NCBI RefSeq assembly: GCF_014851565.1
Contig: NZ_JACVAA010000001.1
Location: 372,001 to 436,000, forward strand
Length of the DNA: 64,000 nucleotides
Direction: 5' to 3'
Source: Pseudomonas sp. PDM15
Lineage (GTDB): Bacteria > Pseudomonadota > Gammaproteobacteria > Pseudomonadales > Pseudomonadaceae
The notes under the pieces were generated by a model, which was not told where the DNA came from, made no database searches, and saw nothing but the letters and a program-made list of their open reading frames with translations. Of the stretch, positions 16,381-24,753 are shown one piece after another. Every line of letters starts with the position of its first letter. The first letter of the stretch is position 1. Both the position numbers and the translations under genes were made by a program.

Positions 16381-18101
16381 TGCAACAGGTCCTGGAGGAT
16401 GGCCAGTGTGTCGGCGTCCTCCACGCGCTTGTCCTGGCGCCAGCGCAGCATGCGCGGGAAGCGTACGGCGATGCCGCTCTTGTGGCGCTTGGACAGGGCG
16501 ATGCCCTCGAAGCCCAGCTCGAAGACCAGGGTCGGGGTGACGCTGCGCACCGGGCCGAACTTCTCCACGGTGGTCTTGCGCACGATGGCGTCGACCTTGC
16601 GCATCTCCTCGTCGGTCAGCCCGGAATAGGCCTTGGCGAACGGCACCAGGCTGCGCTCGCTGGCATCCGGCGGGCCGTCCCACACGGCGAAGGTGTAGTC
16701 GCTGTAGAGACTGGCGCGCCGGCCGTGGCCGCGCTGGGCGTAGATCAGCACGGCGTCGACGCTAAATGGGTCGACCTTCCACTTCCACCACACGCCCATG
16801 TCCTTGGTCCGGCCCACGCCGTACAGGGCGTCGCGGGCCTTGAGCATCATCCCCTCGACGCCGAGGCGGCGCGACGCTTCGCGCTGCTCGGCCAGCGCCT
16901 GCCAGCTGTCGCCGTGCAGCAGCGGCGAGGGCATCAGCCGGGGGCTGGCGCAGGCGGCGATCACCTGTTCCAGCTGCGCGCGCCGCTCATGCTGCGGGCG
17001 GCTGCGCCAGTCGTGGCCCTGCCACTCCAGCAGGTCGTAGCCGAGCACGGCCACCGGCACCTCCTCAAGGATCTTCTTGCCCAGGGTCTTGCGCCCGATG
17101 CGCTGCTGCAGCAATGCGAAGGGCTGGATGCCGTAGCGTTCGACTGCATCTTCCACGTCCGCCTCCAGCTTTGCGCTGCCGACGTTCATCAGGCTGACCT
17201 GCTTGGCGTCGGGCGGCGGATGGCGCCAGACCACCAGCTCGCCGTCGATCACCGTGCCATCCGGCAGGCGCGCTGCCAGCTCGTCCAGCTCGGGGAAGCG
17301 TTCGCTGATCAGCTCCTCGCCGCGCGACCACAGCCACAGGCGGCCGTCGCGCTTGACCAGCTGGGCGCGGATGCCGTCCCACTTCCACTCCACCTGCCAT
17401 GCCTCCACCGGGCCGAGGCTTTCCTCGAATTTCTCCACCGGCAGTTGCAGAGCGTGGGCGAGGAAGAACGGGTAGGGCTGGCCGCCGCGCTGGGCGTGCT
17501 CGTCGTCCGATTCGGCGGCGATCAGGCGGCGGTAGCTTTCGGCGCTGGGCCGGTGCGACAGGTCGGTGTAGCCGACCAGGCGCTGGGCCACGCGCTTGGC
17601 GTCGAGGTCGGCGAGGCTGGCCAGTGCGCGGGTCACCAGCAGCTTGGACACGCCGACGCGGAAGGCGCCGGTGATCAGCTTGATGCACACCATCAGCGCC
17701 TGGCGGTCGAGCTGGGCCCAGAATGCCGGCAGGCGCGCGGCCAGTTCTTCCGGCGGCAGGCCGCGCAGGGGCAGGAGTTTGTCCTCGACCCATACGGCCA
17801 GGCCTTCATCCGATTCATGGCTGGATTCGGGCAGCAGCAGGGCGATGGTCTCGGCCAGGTCGCCGACCGCCGAGTAGCTTTCCTCGAACAGCCACTCCGG
17901 CAGGTTGGCCGCCTGCATCGCCAGCTCGCGCAACTGTTTGGCCGGTACCAGCTGGCGCGGGCGTCCGCCGGCGAGGAAGTACACCGCCCAGGCGGCATCC
18001 TCGGCGCTGGCCGTGCGGAAGTAATCCTGCAACGCGGCGAGCTTGGCGTTGCTCGAGGTGGTGGCGTCGAGGCGCCCGTAGAGTTCGGCGAAGGCCTTCA
18101 T
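16377..18101 (-). CDS. ATP-dependent DNA ligase
   Basis: The 574-residue protein has an N-terminal DNA-binding domain (1-200), an adenylation domain with nucleophile Lys240 in EWKWDGIR and a C-terminal OB-fold with the motif VI region [11 protein letters not shown] near the end. Replication uses the NAD-dependent LigA; this enzyme is the repair-associated type always found with the exonuclease/helicase/phosphoesterase trio. It overlaps both neighbours by four bases, so three genes are translationally coupled. Confidence 0.94.
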   Translation of the reverse strand: MKAFAELYGRLDATTSSNAKLAALQDYFRTASAEDAAWAVYFLAGGRPRQLVPAKQLRELAMQAANLPEWLFEESYSAVGDLAETIALLLPESSHESDEGLAVWVEDKLLPLRGLPPEELAARLPAFWAQLDRQALMVCIKLITGAFRVGVSKLLVTRALASLADLDAKRVAQRLVGYTDLSHRPSAESYRRLIAAESDDEHAQRGGQPYPFFLAHALQLPVEKFEESLGPVEAWQVEWKWDGIRAQLVKRDGRLWLWSRGEELISERFPELDELAARLPDGTVIDGELVVWRHPPPDAKQVSLMNVGSAKLEADVEDAVERYGIQPFALLQQRIGRKTLGKKILEEVPVAVLGYDLLEWQGHDWRSRPQHERRAQLEQVIAACASPRLMPSPLLHGDSWQALAEQREASRRLGVEGMMLKARDALYGVGRTKDMGVWWKWKVDPFSVDAVLIYAQRGHGRRASLYSDYTFAVWDGPPDASERSLVPFAKAYSGLTDEEMRKVDAIVRKTTVEKFGPVRSVTPTLVFELGFEGIALSKRHKSGIAVRFPRMLRWRQDKRVEDADTLAILQDLLQ

Positions 18102-19123
18102 GGGCTCGGCTCCGCTTCTGCGGCGGGCGCCGCTTCGTCTTCATCGCCGTATTCGGTGTCAAAGCCCTGGGCGTCCAGGCCCTGTTCGCGCAGGTAGCGC
18201 ACCAGCACGCTGACCGAGCCGTGGGTGACGAACACCCGCTCGGCGCCGGTCTGCTCGATGGCCCACAGCAGGCCCGGCCAGTCGGCATGGTCGGAGAGCA
18301 CGAAGCCGCGGTCCACACCGCGCCGTCGGCGCGTGCCGCGCAGCATCATCCAGCCGCTGGCGAAGGCGTCGCTGTAGTCGCCGAAGCGGCGCATCCAAGT
18401 GCTGCCGCCGGCCGAGGGCGGGGCGAGAATTAGCGCCTGGCGCAGCAGCGGGTCGCTCTTCTTGAAATCGCCAGCGTACAGGGTCGGCGGCAGGTGCACG
18501 CCGGCGTCGCGGTAGACCTGGTTGAGCGGCTCCATCGAGCCGTGGCCGAGGATCGGCCCGATGCTCGCATCGATGCCGTGGAGGATGCGCTGCGCCTTGC
18601 CGAAGGCGTAGCAGAACAGCACGCTGGCGCGGCCCGCGGCCTGATTCTGCCGCCACCAGTCATCGATGCCGGCGAAGATCTGCGCCTGCGGCTGCCAGCG
18701 GTAGATCGGCAGGCCGAAGGTCGATTCGGTGATGAAGGTATGGCAGCGCACCGGCTCGAATGGCGCGCAGGTGCCGTCCGGTTCGACCTTGTAGTCGCCG
18801 GACGCGACCCAGATCTCGCCGCGATGTTCCAGGCGCACCTGGGCCGAGCCGAGCACGTGGCCGGCGGGGTGCAGGCTCAGTGTCACGCCGTGGTGATCGA
18901 GGCGCTCACCGTAGTCGAGGGTCTGCAGGTTGATGTCGCCGCCCAGGCGCGTGCGCAGGATGCCGGCACCGGGCGCGGCGGCCAGGTAGTGGCGACTGCC
19001 GCCGCGGGCATGGTCGCCGTGGCCGTGGGTGATCACGGCGCGCTCGACCGGGCGCCAGGGGTCGATATAGAAATCGCCGGGCGGGCAGTAGAGGCCTTCG
19101 GGGCGGGCGATGACCAGGTCCAT
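18098..19123 (-). CDS. Ligase-associated DNA exonuclease (MBL/beta-CASP fold)
   Basis: The 341-residue metallo-beta-lactamase superfamily nuclease has the metal motif HGHGDH at 33-38 and the beta-CASP helpers (SGDY, FGLPIY, LSDHADWPGL). It resembles the SNM1/Artemis and CPSF73 group. It is the first gene of the repair cluster and probably processes DNA ends before sealing by the downstream ligase. Confidence 0.92.
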   Translation of the reverse strand: MDLVIARPEGLYCPPGDFYIDPWRPVERAVITHGHGDHARGGSRHYLAAAPGAGILRTRLGGDINLQTLDYGERLDHHGVTLSLHPAGHVLGSAQVRLEHRGEIWVASGDYKVEPDGTCAPFEPVRCHTFITESTFGLPIYRWQPQAQIFAGIDDWWRQNQAAGRASVLFCYAFGKAQRILHGIDASIGPILGHGSMEPLNQVYRDAGVHLPPTLYAGDFKKSDPLLRQALILAPPSAGGSTWMRRFGDYSDAFASGWMMLRGTRRRRGVDRGFVLSDHADWPGLLWAIEQTGAERVFVTHGSVSVLVRYLREQGLDAQGFDTEYGDEDEAAPAAEAEPSP

Positions 19124-19234
19124 GAATGTCGATAGTCCTGCTGCGGGCGCGAGGCGCGTTGTCGGTTAAGACCGATGTGCAGGACAAAAGGTTAGGGTGG
19201 AATGCGCCGCTGCGCAGGGCGTGAACAGCGCCGT

Positions 19235-19265
19235 GCCCTCCATGGCCTGTGTGGCCAGGGAGGGC
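19235..19265. terminator. Hairpin downstream of DUF2892-like gene 1
   Basis: GCCCTCC-A-TGGCC pairs with GGCCA-G-GGAGGGC around TGTGT. It lies 12 bp beyond the stop codon of the minus-strand gene. There is no clear T tract, so it may be a weak terminator or RNA-stabilising hairpin. Confidence 0.5.
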
Positions 19266-19276
19266 TCAGGTCGCTA

Positions 19277-19699
19277 TCAGAAGTGGCCGCTCATGCGGTT
19301 GGCAGACGCGGGATCGACGGCGTAGCTGCCGCCGGGAATCTGCTGGGCATCGAACGCCTCGGCGGCGCGCGTGGGGCTGCGCAGGCTGGTGCCGTTGTGC
19401 TCGGCGGAGGCGTGGGCGAGCGTTGCGCTGAGCTGGCGTATGCGTGCGCGCAGGTGACGAATCTCGGCTTGCGGGTCGTTCAACAGACCCTTGAGATTGC
19501 AGTGCCCGGTGCCGCCGCGGGCCAGCAGCAGGCCGCCGAGGGTGAGCCCGGCCAGGCCGAGGATGCCGCCGCGATGCAGGCCGGCGCCGGTGAGGATGAT
19601 GCCGGCGGCGGTGGACAAGGCCCGCTCGTGGTTGGAAATGTTCTGCCGCTGATAGGCGTGGTGTGCCGCGTGGCGCGACTGGGGATCGAATGCAACCAT
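19277..19699 (-). CDS. YgaP/DUF2892-like small membrane protein, paralogue 1
   Basis: The 140-residue protein has two hydrophobic segments (about residues 29-47 and 48-64) with the motif GLHRGG...GGLLLARGGTGHC, then a helical, probably coiled tail (EIRHLRARIRQLSATLAH) and a disordered end. The paired-helix core resembles the YgaP-like/DUF2892 membrane family. A clear paralogue lies at 22064-22390. Both have similar leaders with ECF-type promoter candidates. Function unknown; the pattern fits an envelope-stress protein. Confidence 0.75.
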   Translation of the reverse strand: MVAFDPQSRHAAHHAYQRQNISNHERALSTAAGIILTGAGLHRGGILGLAGLTLGGLLLARGGTGHCNLKGLLNDPQAEIRHLRARIRQLSATLAHASAEHNGTSLRSPTRAAEAFDAQQIPGGSYAVDPASANRMSGHF

Positions 19700-19727
19700 G
19701 GCGTTTCTCCAGGGAGAGTGTTCAGTA

Positions 19728-19754
19728 ACCGACTGGGTGCACGCGGTGGTGTTC
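19728..19754 (-). promoter_or_regulatory. ECF (AlgU-like) promoter candidate for DUF2892-like gene 1
   Basis: On the minus strand, GAAC (19754-19751) is followed after 18 bp by TCGGT (19732-19728), about 28 bp upstream of the ATG. AlgU promoters read GAACTT-N16/17-TCtgA. The -10 is imperfect. Confidence 0.4.
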
Positions 19755-19775
19755 AGTTGCGACGATGAGTGGCGC

Positions 19776-20393
19776 TCAGACCACGTAGCGCAGGATGGCG
19801 ATGAAGTGCAGCAGGCTGCCGGCCATGACGAACAGGTGCCAGATGCCGTGCCAGTGACGGAAGCGGCTGTCGTAGGCGAAGAACAGGATGCCCACCGTGT
19901 ACAGCACGCCGCCGGCGGCCAGCCAGGTGAAGCCGGTGCGGCCGAGGGCGGCGAGCAGCGGCTCGATGGCGATCAGCACGATCCAGCCCATCACCGCGTA
20001 GATCACCAGCGACAGCACGCGGGCTTCCGAGCGCGGCTTGATCTCCTGCAGCATGCCGATGATGCCCAGGGTCCAGACGATGCCGAACAGCGTCCAGCCC
20101 CAGGCGCCCTCGAGCGTGACCAGGCAGAAGGGCGTGTAGCTGCCGGCGATCAGCAGGTAGATCGACAGGTGATCGAGCTTGCGCATGATCAGCTTCGCCC
20201 GCCCGCGCAGGCTGTGGTAGAGCGTGGAGATGCTGTACAGCACGACGAGGGCGACGCCGTAGACGGCCACGCTGACGATCTTCAGCGGCTCGCCCGTGAG
20301 GCTGGCCAGGATCAGCAGCCAGATCGCGCCGGTGCAGGCCAGTACCGCGCCGACAAGGTGGGTCCAGGCGTTGAATTTTTCCCCGTGGTACAT
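19776..20393 (-). CDS. Hemolysin-III/PAQR family membrane protein (TrhA/YqfA type)
   Basis: The 205-residue integral membrane protein has seven hydrophobic segments. PAQR signature residues are present: YHGEKFNAWTHLVGA near the start, the STLYHS motif near residue 60, KLDHLSIYLLIAGSYTPF near 74-91 and HWHGIWHLFV near the end, which together supply the conserved Asp/His zinc-site residues. Bacterial members are linked to membrane-lipid homeostasis. Confidence 0.9.
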   Translation of the reverse strand: MYHGEKFNAWTHLVGAVLACTGAIWLLILASLTGEPLKIVSVAVYGVALVVLYSISTLYHSLRGRAKLIMRKLDHLSIYLLIAGSYTPFCLVTLEGAWGWTLFGIVWTLGIIGMLQEIKPRSEARVLSLVIYAVMGWIVLIAIEPLLAALGRTGFTWLAAGGVLYTVGILFFAYDSRFRHWHGIWHLFVMAGSLLHFIAILRYVV

Positions 20394-20488
20394 GCGTGGT
20401 CTCTCGTGATGGCGACGCGCGCCACTATACCTGGCCAGGTTTAGGAAGGCAGAGAGGTGGGGGGCTGCGTCTGTCGTCCGGTCTACGG

Positions 20489-20513
20489 AAAAGGCCCGCG
20501 ATGGCGGACCTTT
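20489..20513 (-). terminator. Terminator of the small lipoprotein gene
   Basis: On the minus strand AAAGGTCCGC-CAT-GCGGGCCTTTT forms a near-perfect stem ending in a T run, 25 bp beyond the stop codon at 20539. Confidence 0.8.
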
Positions 20514-20538
20514 GGCGGGGCGGCAAGCGGACGTCCGT

Positions 20539-20832
20539 CTACTTGCAGAGCACGATCATGCTGCGGCTGGAGAAGCCGGCGGGATTTATGCCGAACAAGA
20601 AATCGGCGGGGTCGTCTTCGCTACCCTGGTCGGCGCCGGCCTTGGCCACCACCTTGTAGCCCTTGGGGCCGCAGGCGCGGGTTGCCTTCTGTTCGCATTG
20701 CTCCCAGCTGGAAGTGAGCCCGGAGCAATTGATGTTGAGACCTTTGCGGCCCTTCTTTTCATATGTCTTGGCAGTTGCGGAGCAGCCGGCGACCAGCGCC
20801 AGCGTGACAAGCAGCAGTACAAGCCTTCTCAT
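20539..20832 (-). CDS. Small putative lipoprotein
   Basis: A 97-residue protein with a lipoprotein signal (lipobox LVAGC, Cys17) and a short domain containing C-S-G...WEQCEQKATRACGPKGYKVV. The AcGxxGYxvv pattern is common in small Pseudomonas lipoproteins of unknown function. The start at 20832 is set by the signal peptide and a GGGGAAAG ribosome-binding site; the longer open frame to 21030 is not supported. It ends at a strong terminator. Confidence 0.75.
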   Translation of the reverse strand: MRRLVLLLVTLALVAGCSATAKTYEKKGRKGLNINCSGLTSSWEQCEQKATRACGPKGYKVVAKAGADQGSEDDPADFLFGINPAGFSSRSMIVLCK

Positions 20833-21124
20833 TTCTTTCCCCAGCGGGCTTGTCTGTATCTGGCGGCACAGCCGCCACCCTTGCAATGGCCCCGGCGGCG
20901 ACGCAGCTCTTGGTGTCGAGTTGCTGCTTGCGCCCTGTCTGGCAGCGAAGCCGGAGCGGGTCGAGAAATAGCACAAAGAATGGGTCGCAGGCGAGACAAA
21001 AAAGTTGCAGTTTCGCTGCAGGTTTTTCACCTCTCGTACGTCTTAATGATTAGGAGCTGTTCATCTCGACAGTTTTTCCCCCAGACTAACAAGACGTGGA
21101 TCACACACGCACAGGGAGAGTGCC
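20833..21124. other. Divergent intergenic region, nothing further recognised
   Basis: This 292-bp stretch holds the divergent promoters of the small lipoprotein gene and the Fur-like gene. It becomes AT-richer toward 21040-21080. I see no RNA gene, repeat or clear operator. Confidence 0.4.
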
Positions 21125-21418
21125 ATGACCGCCAATGACGAACGTCAGCAACTGAAGGCGATGCTGCAGGGAGCCGGACTGAAGGTCAGCCTGGTTCGGC
21201 TGAAGATCCTCGAAGTGTTGCAACGCAACGACAAGGGCCTGCGCTCGCGGGAGCTGCATGGTTTCCTGCTGATGGCCGACGAACAGATTTCCGTGCTCAG
21301 CGTGCGCCAGGTGCTCAGTCGCCTTTGCGCCTGCGGCCTGGTTGAACGGGACGAGCAAGGCCTGTACCGCCTGCTGCTGGGCCGTCCGCAGACCGGCTCG
21401 GTGGCGCTGGCCGGCTAG
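21125..21418 (+). CDS. Orphan Fur-like winged-helix domain protein
   Basis: The 97-residue protein matches the DNA-binding half of Fur: the stretch GLKVSLVRLKILEVLQ (residues 18-33) is nearly the Fur sequence, followed by the recognition region SVLSVRQVLSRLCACGLV. The dimerisation and metal-binding half, with its His/Cys zinc sites, is absent; the frame ends normally after the winged helix. It may bind Fur-type or other sites without metal sensing, or dimerise differently. It begins a set of small genes on the plus strand with a GGGAGAG ribosome-binding site. Confidence 0.78.
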   Translation: MTANDERQQLKAMLQGAGLKVSLVRLKILEVLQRNDKGLRSRELHGFLLMADEQISVLSVRQVLSRLCACGLVERDEQGLYRLLLGRPQTGSVALAG

Positions 21419-21505
21419 CGGTCGGCACGTAAATAGCTCGAACCCTAGGGTCCTGCTCACCTCCAATCGGCGAGGGCCAGCCACCGCCTGGCCGAGGAGA
21501 CGAGC

Positions 21506-21736
21506 ATGTCCATCGATCCGTACCATCCCACCGAGGATCAGAATCCTCATTCGCCCCTGCCGGGCAAGCCTGACCCGCTCAGTCCAGGTCAGGTGGACCT
21601 GAACCCGGAACATCAGCCTGGCCCGGGCAACGACCCGCAACGCCCGCCGGAACGCGAGCACCGGGGCGCCGAGCGCGTCGTCGGCACTGCTGAGCATGCC
21701 GAGCGAGGCGCACAGCCCAACCAGCGCGGCGGCTGA
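21506..21736 (+). CDS. Small Pro/Gly/His-rich disordered protein
   Basis: A 76-residue, highly hydrophilic protein with many Pro, Gln, Glu and His residues and no hydrophobic core, so probably disordered. A GAGGAGACGAGC ribosome-binding region precedes the ATG. Its neighbours are other small stress-like proteins. No function recognised. Confidence 0.6.
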   Translation: MSIDPYHPTEDQNPHSPLPGKPDPLSPGQVDLNPEHQPGPGNDPQRPPEREHRGAERVVGTAEHAERGAQPNQRGG

Positions 21737-21825
21737 TCGGTTACCGGTCGTCGATCCTTGCGGAACATTGGAGCTTTCTGGCGTCAAAAAGCCGAGACCA
21801 ATATTCCGCCAGGAGAAGAAGCTCT

Positions 21826-22062
21826 ATGGACCATGCCCGAATCACCCAGGAAGAGAGCCGGTTGGCCCGGCTATCCGCCGAGGCGCATCAGGCGTTGATC
21901 CAGTTCATGAACGAGACGGCGCTGCCCTACACCGCGGAGCAGCGCGCCGAATGCGAATACCTCAGCCGCTGCGCCGCCAATGCTCGCGAGGCCTACCTCA
22001 AGCTGCGTCGTGCCTCGTCCAGCTGTGCCTCGCGGGCCATTCGTAATCTCTGCTCGGCCTAG
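21826..22062 (+). CDS. Small helical hypothetical protein
   Basis: A 78-residue, largely alpha-helical protein (EESRLARLSAEAHQALIQFM...AANAREAYLKLRRA) with three Cys residues. A CAGGAGAAG ribosome-binding site precedes the ATG. No family recognised. Confidence 0.65.
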   Translation: MDHARITQEESRLARLSAEAHQALIQFMNETALPYTAEQRAECEYLSRCAANAREAYLKLRRASSSCASRAIRNLCSA

Positions 22063-22063
22063 G

Positions 22064-22390
22064 TCAGCGGCTGTTGAGCAACGAACGATCGAAGCCGGAG
22101 ACCATGGTGTCCGCCCCCAGCGGCGGTTCGATCGCCGGGTCCTGCGGGCCCAGCCGAGCCAGTGCCTCGCGCAGGCGCAGCAGTTCCCCCTTGAGGTAGT
22201 GGATTTCGTGATGCGGGTCCTGCAGATAGCCCTTCATCACGCAGTGACCGGTCAAGCCGCGTAGCAGGCCTACGCCGCCCAGTGCAGCCAGGCCGATGCC
22301 GTCGATGCCGCCGCGATGCAGGCCGCAGGCGAGCCCGGCCAGACCGAAACCGATGGACAGTGCGCGTTCGTAACCTTGGACGTTGTGCAT
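22064..22390 (-). CDS. YgaP/DUF2892-like small membrane protein, paralogue 2
   Basis: The 108-residue protein shares the core of the protein at 19277-19699: ERALS, GL-x-RGG, G-LRG-TGHC, a KG...DPHHEI segment and the helical tail. Two hydrophobic segments lie at about residues 13-24 and 28-45. It has its own GAAC-N18-TCGCA promoter candidate. Function unknown. Confidence 0.75.
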   Translation of the reverse strand: MHNVQGYERALSIGFGLAGLACGLHRGGIDGIGLAALGGVGLLRGLTGHCVMKGYLQDPHHEIHYLKGELLRLREALARLGPQDPAIEPPLGADTMVSGFDRSLLNSR

Positions 22391-22415
22391 GGCGTTTCTC
22401 CTGATGGGGTTAGTG

Positions 22416-22442
22416 TGCGACCGACCCCGGTCCGGCCCGTTC
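22416..22442 (-). promoter_or_regulatory. ECF (AlgU-like) promoter candidate for DUF2892-like gene 2
   Basis: On the minus strand GAACGG (22442-22437), then 16 bp, then TCGCA (22420-22416), 26 bp upstream of the ATG. This is the AlgU/sigma-E layout (GAAC, 16-17 bp, TCnnA) and mirrors the site in front of paralogue 1. Both leaders also share GCGCCACTCATC about 15 bp further upstream. Confidence 0.5.
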
Positions 22443-22514
22443 CATCGCCGTGATGAGTGGCGCAGGCGGCCGGGCCCGGCCAGAATGGCGGCTCATTACC
22501 TGGGAGTGCCCTAT

Positions 22515-23288
22515 ATGCTTGCTGGGCCAGTCATGCTGCCTGCAATAGTTCAGGCCCTGCGCGACAGTTGCCATCTGCTGGTGTTTACCGGCGCCGGGGT
22601 GTCGGCGGAGAGTGGCATTCCCACCTTCCGTAATGCGCTGACCGGCCTGTGGGCGCGTTTCGATCCGGCGCGCCTGGCCACGCCCGAGGCGTTCGTGGCC
22701 GACCCGGAGCTGGTCTGGGGTTGGTACGAATGGCGCCGCCAGCGGGTGCTGCGCGCCATGCCCAACTCGGCGCACCGGGCCATCGCCGAGCTGGCGAGCC
22801 GGGTGCCGCGCCTGACCCTGGTGACGCAGAACGTCGACGACCTGCACGAGCGTGCCGGCAGCCGGGAGGTGATCCATCTGCACGGCAGCCTGCAGGCGCC
22901 GCGCTGCTTCGACTGCGCCGCGCCCTTCAGCGGCCTTGCCCGCGAGCTCGACGAACCGGAAGAGGGCAGGCGCCTGGCGCCGCCACGCTGCGAGAGTTGT
23001 GGCGGGCCGGTTCGCCCGGGGGTGGTGTGGTTCGGCGAATCGATGCTGGAGGCCGCTTTGCAGCAGGCCTTTGCGGCGGCTGCCGAGTGCGATCTGCTGT
23101 TGTCGATCGGCACCTCGGGGCTGGTCTATCCGGCGGCCCAGGTGCCACAGATCGCCGTGCGCCATGGCGCCTGCGTGGTGCACATCAATCCGCAGCCGGT
23201 GGCGCCTGGCGGGCCGCGCGAATACGGCCTGGCGGGCGCCGCCGGGGTGGTGCTGCCACAGCTGCTGCAGGCGGCGTTCGCCGACTGA
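22515..23288 (+). CDS. cobB: NAD-dependent protein deacylase, sirtuin CobB type
   Basis: The 257-residue sirtuin has the NAD-binding GAGVSAESGIPTFR motif (26-39), TQNVDDLH (104-111), catalytic His123 in HLHGS and a zinc ribbon with C131/C134 and a later CESC pair. Y71 and R74 (WYEWRR) are the Tyr-Arg pair that marks sirtuins acting on succinyl/malonyl-lysine. The ATG at 22515 has a GGGAG site 8 bp upstream; an earlier open frame overlaps the divergent gene and is unlikely. Confidence 0.93.
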   Translation: MLAGPVMLPAIVQALRDSCHLLVFTGAGVSAESGIPTFRNALTGLWARFDPARLATPEAFVADPELVWGWYEWRRQRVLRAMPNSAHRAIAELASRVPRLTLVTQNVDDLHERAGSREVIHLHGSLQAPRCFDCAAPFSGLARELDEPEEGRRLAPPRCESCGGPVRPGVVWFGESMLEAALQQAFAAAAECDLLLSIGTSGLVYPAAQVPQIAVRHGACVVHINPQPVAPGGPREYGLAGAAGVVLPQLLQAAFAD

Positions 23289-23594
23289 TCAGGTCTCGAT
23301 CATGTCCTGATCAGGCTGCTGCTGCGAATCCTGCGGCGGCTTTTCCTGCTCGGGCTTCGGCTGCGCCTGGTCCATCCATTGGCGCGTATTTTCCTGGGCC
23401 TGGTCGACCTGCTCGTTGAGCTGGTCGACCTGCTTGTCGAACTCCTTGATGGTCTCGCCCAGGCTCTCGCGGGCCGTTTCCACGGCCGCTTCCTCGACCT
23501 TTTTGGCAAAGCTCTCGGCGGCCTGCTCGGCGGTATCGCAGCCGGCCAGGGCGAACAGGCCCAGGCCGAGCAGCAGCGGTTTGATGGGGGACAT
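23289..23594 (-). CDS. Small coiled-coil lipoprotein
   Basis: The 101-residue protein has a lipobox (LFALAGC, Cys about residue 19) followed by a long charged helix with heptad character (FAKKVEEAAVETARESLGETIKEFDKQVDQLNEQVDQ) and a Pro/Gln-rich tail. The ATG at 23594 has a GAGGAG ribosome-binding site. It lies 18 bp behind the terC gene. Confidence 0.78.
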   Translation of the reverse strand: MSPIKPLLLGLGLFALAGCDTAEQAAESFAKKVEEAAVETARESLGETIKEFDKQVDQLNEQVDQAQENTRQWMDQAQPKPEQEKPPQDSQQQPDQDMIET

Positions 23595-23612
23595 GATGAA
23601 ACTCCTCTGCAA

Positions 23613-24605
23613 TCAGGATTCGAGTTTGTGGGCTGGCTGGTTGCGGGTCTTCCACAGCGACAGCAGTACGCCGCCGGCCAGCAGGCCCACGGTCACGCTG
23701 AGCGAGATCACGGCCGGCACCTTGCCGATGATGCCGTGCAGGAAGATCTTGCCGCCGATGAACACCAGCACCAGGGCCAGGGCGTACTTCAGGTAGGCGA
23801 AGCGATGGATCATCGCGGCCAGGGCGAAGTACAGGGCGCGCAGGCCGAGGATGGCGAAGATGTTCGAGGTGTAGACGATGAACGGGTCCTGGGTGATGGC
23901 GAAGATCGCCGGCACGCTGTCAACGGCGAACACCAGGTCGGCCAGTTCGATCAGGATCAGGGCCAGGAACAGCGGGGTGATCCACAGCTTGAGCTTGCCG
24001 CTGGCGTCCTCCTGGCGCACGAAGAATTGCTGCTCGTGCAGGCGGTCGGTCACCGGCAGGTGGTTGCGCAGCCATTTGACCAAGCGGTTGTTGGCCAGGT
24101 CCGGCTCGTCATCGACCTTGGAGAACAGCATCTTCACGCCGGTCAGCAGCAGGAAGGCGCCGAACACGTAGAGGATCCAGTCGAACTCGCTGATCAGCGC
24201 GGCGCCCAGGCCGATCATGATGGCGCGCAGCACGATCACGCCCATGATTCCCCAGAACAGCACCTTGTGCTGGTACTGCCGCGGGATGGCCAGGAAGCTG
24301 AAGATCAGCGCCATGACGAACACGTTGTCCATCGACAGCGACTTCTCGATCAGGAAGCCGGTGAGGTAGTCCATGCTGGCGTCGCCGCCTTTCTGGAAGA
24401 ACACCCAGACGGCGAACAGCAGGCCCATGGAGATGTAGCCGGCCGACAGCAGCAGACTCTCCTTGACGCCGATCTCGCGGTTGTCGCGGTGCAGGATGCC
24501 GAGGTCGAAGGCCAGCAGAGCGGCCACCAGGGCGAAGAAGGTCAGCCACAGCCAGGTGGCGGTACCGAGCAGGTCGGCGAAGAGGAACGAATCTAGGGCA
24601 GTCAT
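23613..24605 (-). CDS. TerC/Alx family membrane protein
   Basis: The 330-residue integral membrane protein has about nine hydrophobic segments. TerC signatures are MDNVFVMALIF and the acidic LADLVFAVDSVPAIFAIT motif, whose Asp/Glu residues are thought to handle metal ions. Alx-type members export Mn or respond to alkaline pH. I looked for a yybP-ykoY riboswitch upstream and found none. Confidence 0.9.
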   Translation of the reverse strand: MTALDSFLFADLLGTATWLWLTFFALVAALLAFDLGILHRDNREIGVKESLLLSAGYISMGLLFAVWVFFQKGGDASMDYLTGFLIEKSLSMDNVFVMALIFSFLAIPRQYQHKVLFWGIMGVIVLRAIMIGLGAALISEFDWILYVFGAFLLLTGVKMLFSKVDDEPDLANNRLVKWLRNHLPVTDRLHEQQFFVRQEDASGKLKLWITPLFLALILIELADLVFAVDSVPAIFAITQDPFIVYTSNIFAILGLRALYFALAAMIHRFAYLKYALALVLVFIGGKIFLHGIIGKVPAVISLSVTVGLLAGGVLLSLWKTRNQPAHKLES

Positions 24606-24753
24606 GAGCCCCTCCTTGCAGTCGTAGTTGTACCAACTATGACTCCGACATGGCGGCGGCTAGCCGTCAGAGGGGCCCGGTGTCACGGCTGCGGAGGATA
24701 AGGAAATTCCGCCGCGCCTCAAGTGCCGGGTGTTTGCAAAGTGTGTATGGCCA

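Noticed and set aside
16380..18197. 605-codon open frame opposite the DNA ligase gene
   Set aside because: The complementary strand encodes a complete ligase with an intact active site; the antisense product is low-complexity shadow.
24606..24753. Possible yybP-ykoY manganese riboswitch before the TerC gene
   Set aside because: The conserved GGGGAGUAG-type core is absent on the minus strand.
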